DNA of 64,000 nucleotides from Fidelibacterota bacterium. Its GTDB lineage: Bacteria; Fidelibacterota; Marinisomatia; SCGC-AAA003-L08; TS1B11. The notes under the pieces were generated by a model. That model did not search any database. It was not told the origin of the DNA and was given only the letters and a program-made list of their open reading frames with translations. Both the position numbers and the translations under genes were made by a program. Positions 62,844-64,000 of the stretch are shown here, piece by piece (positions within the stretch are counted from its first letter, which is position 1; each line of letters opens with the position of its first letter). The DNA lies in NCBI GenBank assembly GCA_004124295.1, contig SCKI01000001.1:372001-436000 (forward strand). Direction: 5' to 3'.

Positions 62844-63650
62844 ATGGACCGCTGCCTGCGACTGATTATGGGACTGTTCGGCTTGCTGCTGGTCTGGGGC
62901 GGCTGCGATGCGCCCAACGCCGGACTTGATGATCCCCTGCCGATCCTCTCCGGGCCGGTGACCACCTTCAACGACCGGACCGATATCTTTTATGCCGCCG
63001 TGCTGCTGACGCTGGAAGAGGGGTCCTCCCTGGACAGTATCTGGGCCGAGCTGTACCTGGAAGCCGGCGAACTGGCCGATTCCCTGGGCACCGATACGCT
63101 GCTGGCCTCGGTATCCCTGCAGGACGATGCCAGTGGCGGCGATATTCTGGCTGAGGACGACGTTTACGGGGCCAGCTTCGCCTCGCCCCTGCCGCCGGCC
63201 AGCGGGGGCATTGTGCGCTTCCTGTTTGTGGCCCGGGTGAGCGGCATTTCCGATAGCCTAAGCGCCATCTTGAGCCTGATTAACCTGCGCCCGGTGATCC
63301 TTTCCGTGACCGCTGCCACAACGATGATTTTGCCTACCAACGGCTTCAACATTGACACGGTCCGGGTGGTGGCCAACGATCCAGACGGCCTGGACGATAT
63401 CCGCCGGGTCAGTTTTACCTCCCTCAAGCCCGACAGCACCTTGGCCAACAGCGGCACCCCGATTACCCTGGCCGATAACGGTCAGCTCGTCGGTTGGGGC
63501 GACGCGCTGGCCAATGACGGCATTTTCAGCCGCATCATTCTACTCAGTGCTGATGCCGATTCAGGGACCTACATCTACAAGTTTGTGGCCGCCGATTTCG
63601 CCGGCGCGGTGAGTGATACCGTCAGCCACAGCGTGGAGGTGACCCCGTGA
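62844..63650 (+). CDS. lipoprotein with cadherin-like domains
   Basis: 268 residues from ATG 62844; the frame extends to 62763. Lipobox WGGCD, then beta-sandwich domains with RVVANDPDGLDDIRRVSFTS and ADSGTYIYKFVAADFAGAVS. An envelope protein, possibly surface. The 4-base overlap (GTGA) with the next gene supports co-translation. Confidence 0.75.
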   Translation: MDRCLRLIMGLFGLLLVWGGCDAPNAGLDDPLPILSGPVTTFNDRTDIFYAAVLLTLEEGSSLDSIWAELYLEAGELADSLGTDTLLASVSLQDDASGGDILAEDDVYGASFASPLPPASGGIVRFLFVARVSGISDSLSAILSLINLRPVILSVTAATTMILPTNGFNIDTVRVVANDPDGLDDIRRVSFTSLKPDSTLANSGTPITLADNGQLVGWGDALANDGIFSRIILLSADADSGTYIYKFVAADFAGAVSDTVSHSVEVTP

Positions 63651-64000
63651 GGCCCCTGATCCTGGCCGCCCTGCTCAGCGCCGGGGCCGCGGCCCAGCAA
63701 CTGCCCTACGACTTTCGCCTTGGCAGAGCGCTGGTGGACAGCAACGCCTCGTATATGATCGACAGCCTTTCCTATGCCGGTATCGCCAGCAACAGTATTG
63801 TCGATATCCAGACCGCCGGCGATTCGCTGATCTTTTTCGGCACTTCGCGTGGCCTGTCCCTCACGCCGGACCTGGGCAGGACGTTCCGGTCCTACGTCGC
63901 TGCGACGGTGGACCTGCCGGTGGGCAGTATCGCCGCGCTCACCGTCTCGGATTCCCTGGTTGTGGCGGCGGCCCTCAGGGACACTACCGTGGGGAGCCAG
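63647..64000 (+). CDS. secreted propeller-like protein, runs off the window
   Basis: 118 codons, GTG start at 63647, signal peptide (ILAALLSAGAAAQ), then SYAGIASNSIVDIQTAGDSL and FFGTSRGLSLTPDLGRTF, the pattern of beta-propeller or T9SS-cargo proteins with D-L-G-x-T-F 'sialidase/BNR'-like repeats. The end is beyond the window. Confidence 0.75.
   Translation, partial: MRPLILAALLSAGAAAQQLPYDFRLGRALVDSNASYMIDSLSYAGIASNSIVDIQTAGDSLIFFGTSRGLSLTPDLGRTFRSYVAATVDLPVGSIAALTVSDSLVVAAALRDTTVGSQ

Noticed and set aside
1-64000. CRISPR array
   Set aside because: No regularly spaced 25-40 bp repeats were seen; the GTAAGAG array is too short and irregular.

Overview
The window is bacterial DNA, probably from a member of the Fibrobacteres-Chlorobi-Bacteroidetes (FCB) group. 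The best pointer is a 2107-residue SprA (type IX secretion translocon) followed directly by a glutaminyl-cyclase-like M28 peptidase. Candidatus Marinimicrobia/Neomarinimicrobiota is a reasonable guess, but nothing here proves it. Two GC-rich, tightly packed chromosomal parts flank a roughly 50-kb genomic island that is visibly more AT-rich, with looser spacing and mixed gene orientation.

Layout. (1) 1-1053: chromosomal Kelch-repeat lipoprotein. (2) About 1156-50974: a tandem array of integrative elements stacked in the 3' end of one tRNA-Phe(GAA) gene (50902-50974, minus strand). Copies of the tRNA 3' part lie at 10091-10133 and 46095-46140, with a short relic at 1156-1170. Next to each full copy, on its left, sits the same module: a small helix-turn-helix protein followed by a tyrosine recombinase (8523-10192, 44519-45985, 49331-50963). 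This divides the island into element I (1.2-10.1 kb), element II (10.1-46.1 kb, itself composite) and element III (46.1-51.0 kb). (3) 51208-64000: chromosome with an HD-GYP response regulator, two histidine-kinase-type proteins, two EutN/CcmL shell proteins, RdgB, SprA, an M28 peptidase, a lipoprotein and a cut-off secreted protein.

Cargo. Element I carries a PEGA lipoprotein, a HigB toxin / HigA-ImmA antitoxin-protease / beta-family / sce7726-family cassette, and a Fic protein coupled to an unknown partner. Element II begins with a 1270-residue protein that resembles nuclease-headed defence proteins, a predicted nuclease, a DprA-like plus phosphoribosyltransferase pair, a secreted EndoG-type nuclease inside the remains of another nuclease gene, and ArfB. 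It continues with a replicon-like block (26.6-40 kb): a catalytic-domain-only tyrosine recombinase, four overlapping tiny membrane proteins, four related zinc-ribbon proteins, its own DNA polymerase III beta clamp, RadC, a structured intergenic RNA candidate, three envelope proteins, a gene with two in-frame TGA codons, an iteron-like repeat array, and a primase-helicase. Its right end has a sigma-like regulator and its integrase. Element III carries three minus-strand genes (two tightly coupled) and its integrase.

The most unusual points are: the triple stacking at one tRNA with integrase genes reading into the tRNA; the DprA/PRTase pair in which the PRTase lacks a usable start codon for its conserved N-terminus; the mobile beta clamp with a heptamer repeat array and primase-helicase; the tandem zinc-ribbon family; and the gene split by two TGA codons at Trp-compatible positions. 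All functional statements come from reading motifs in the sequence; no database search was run.
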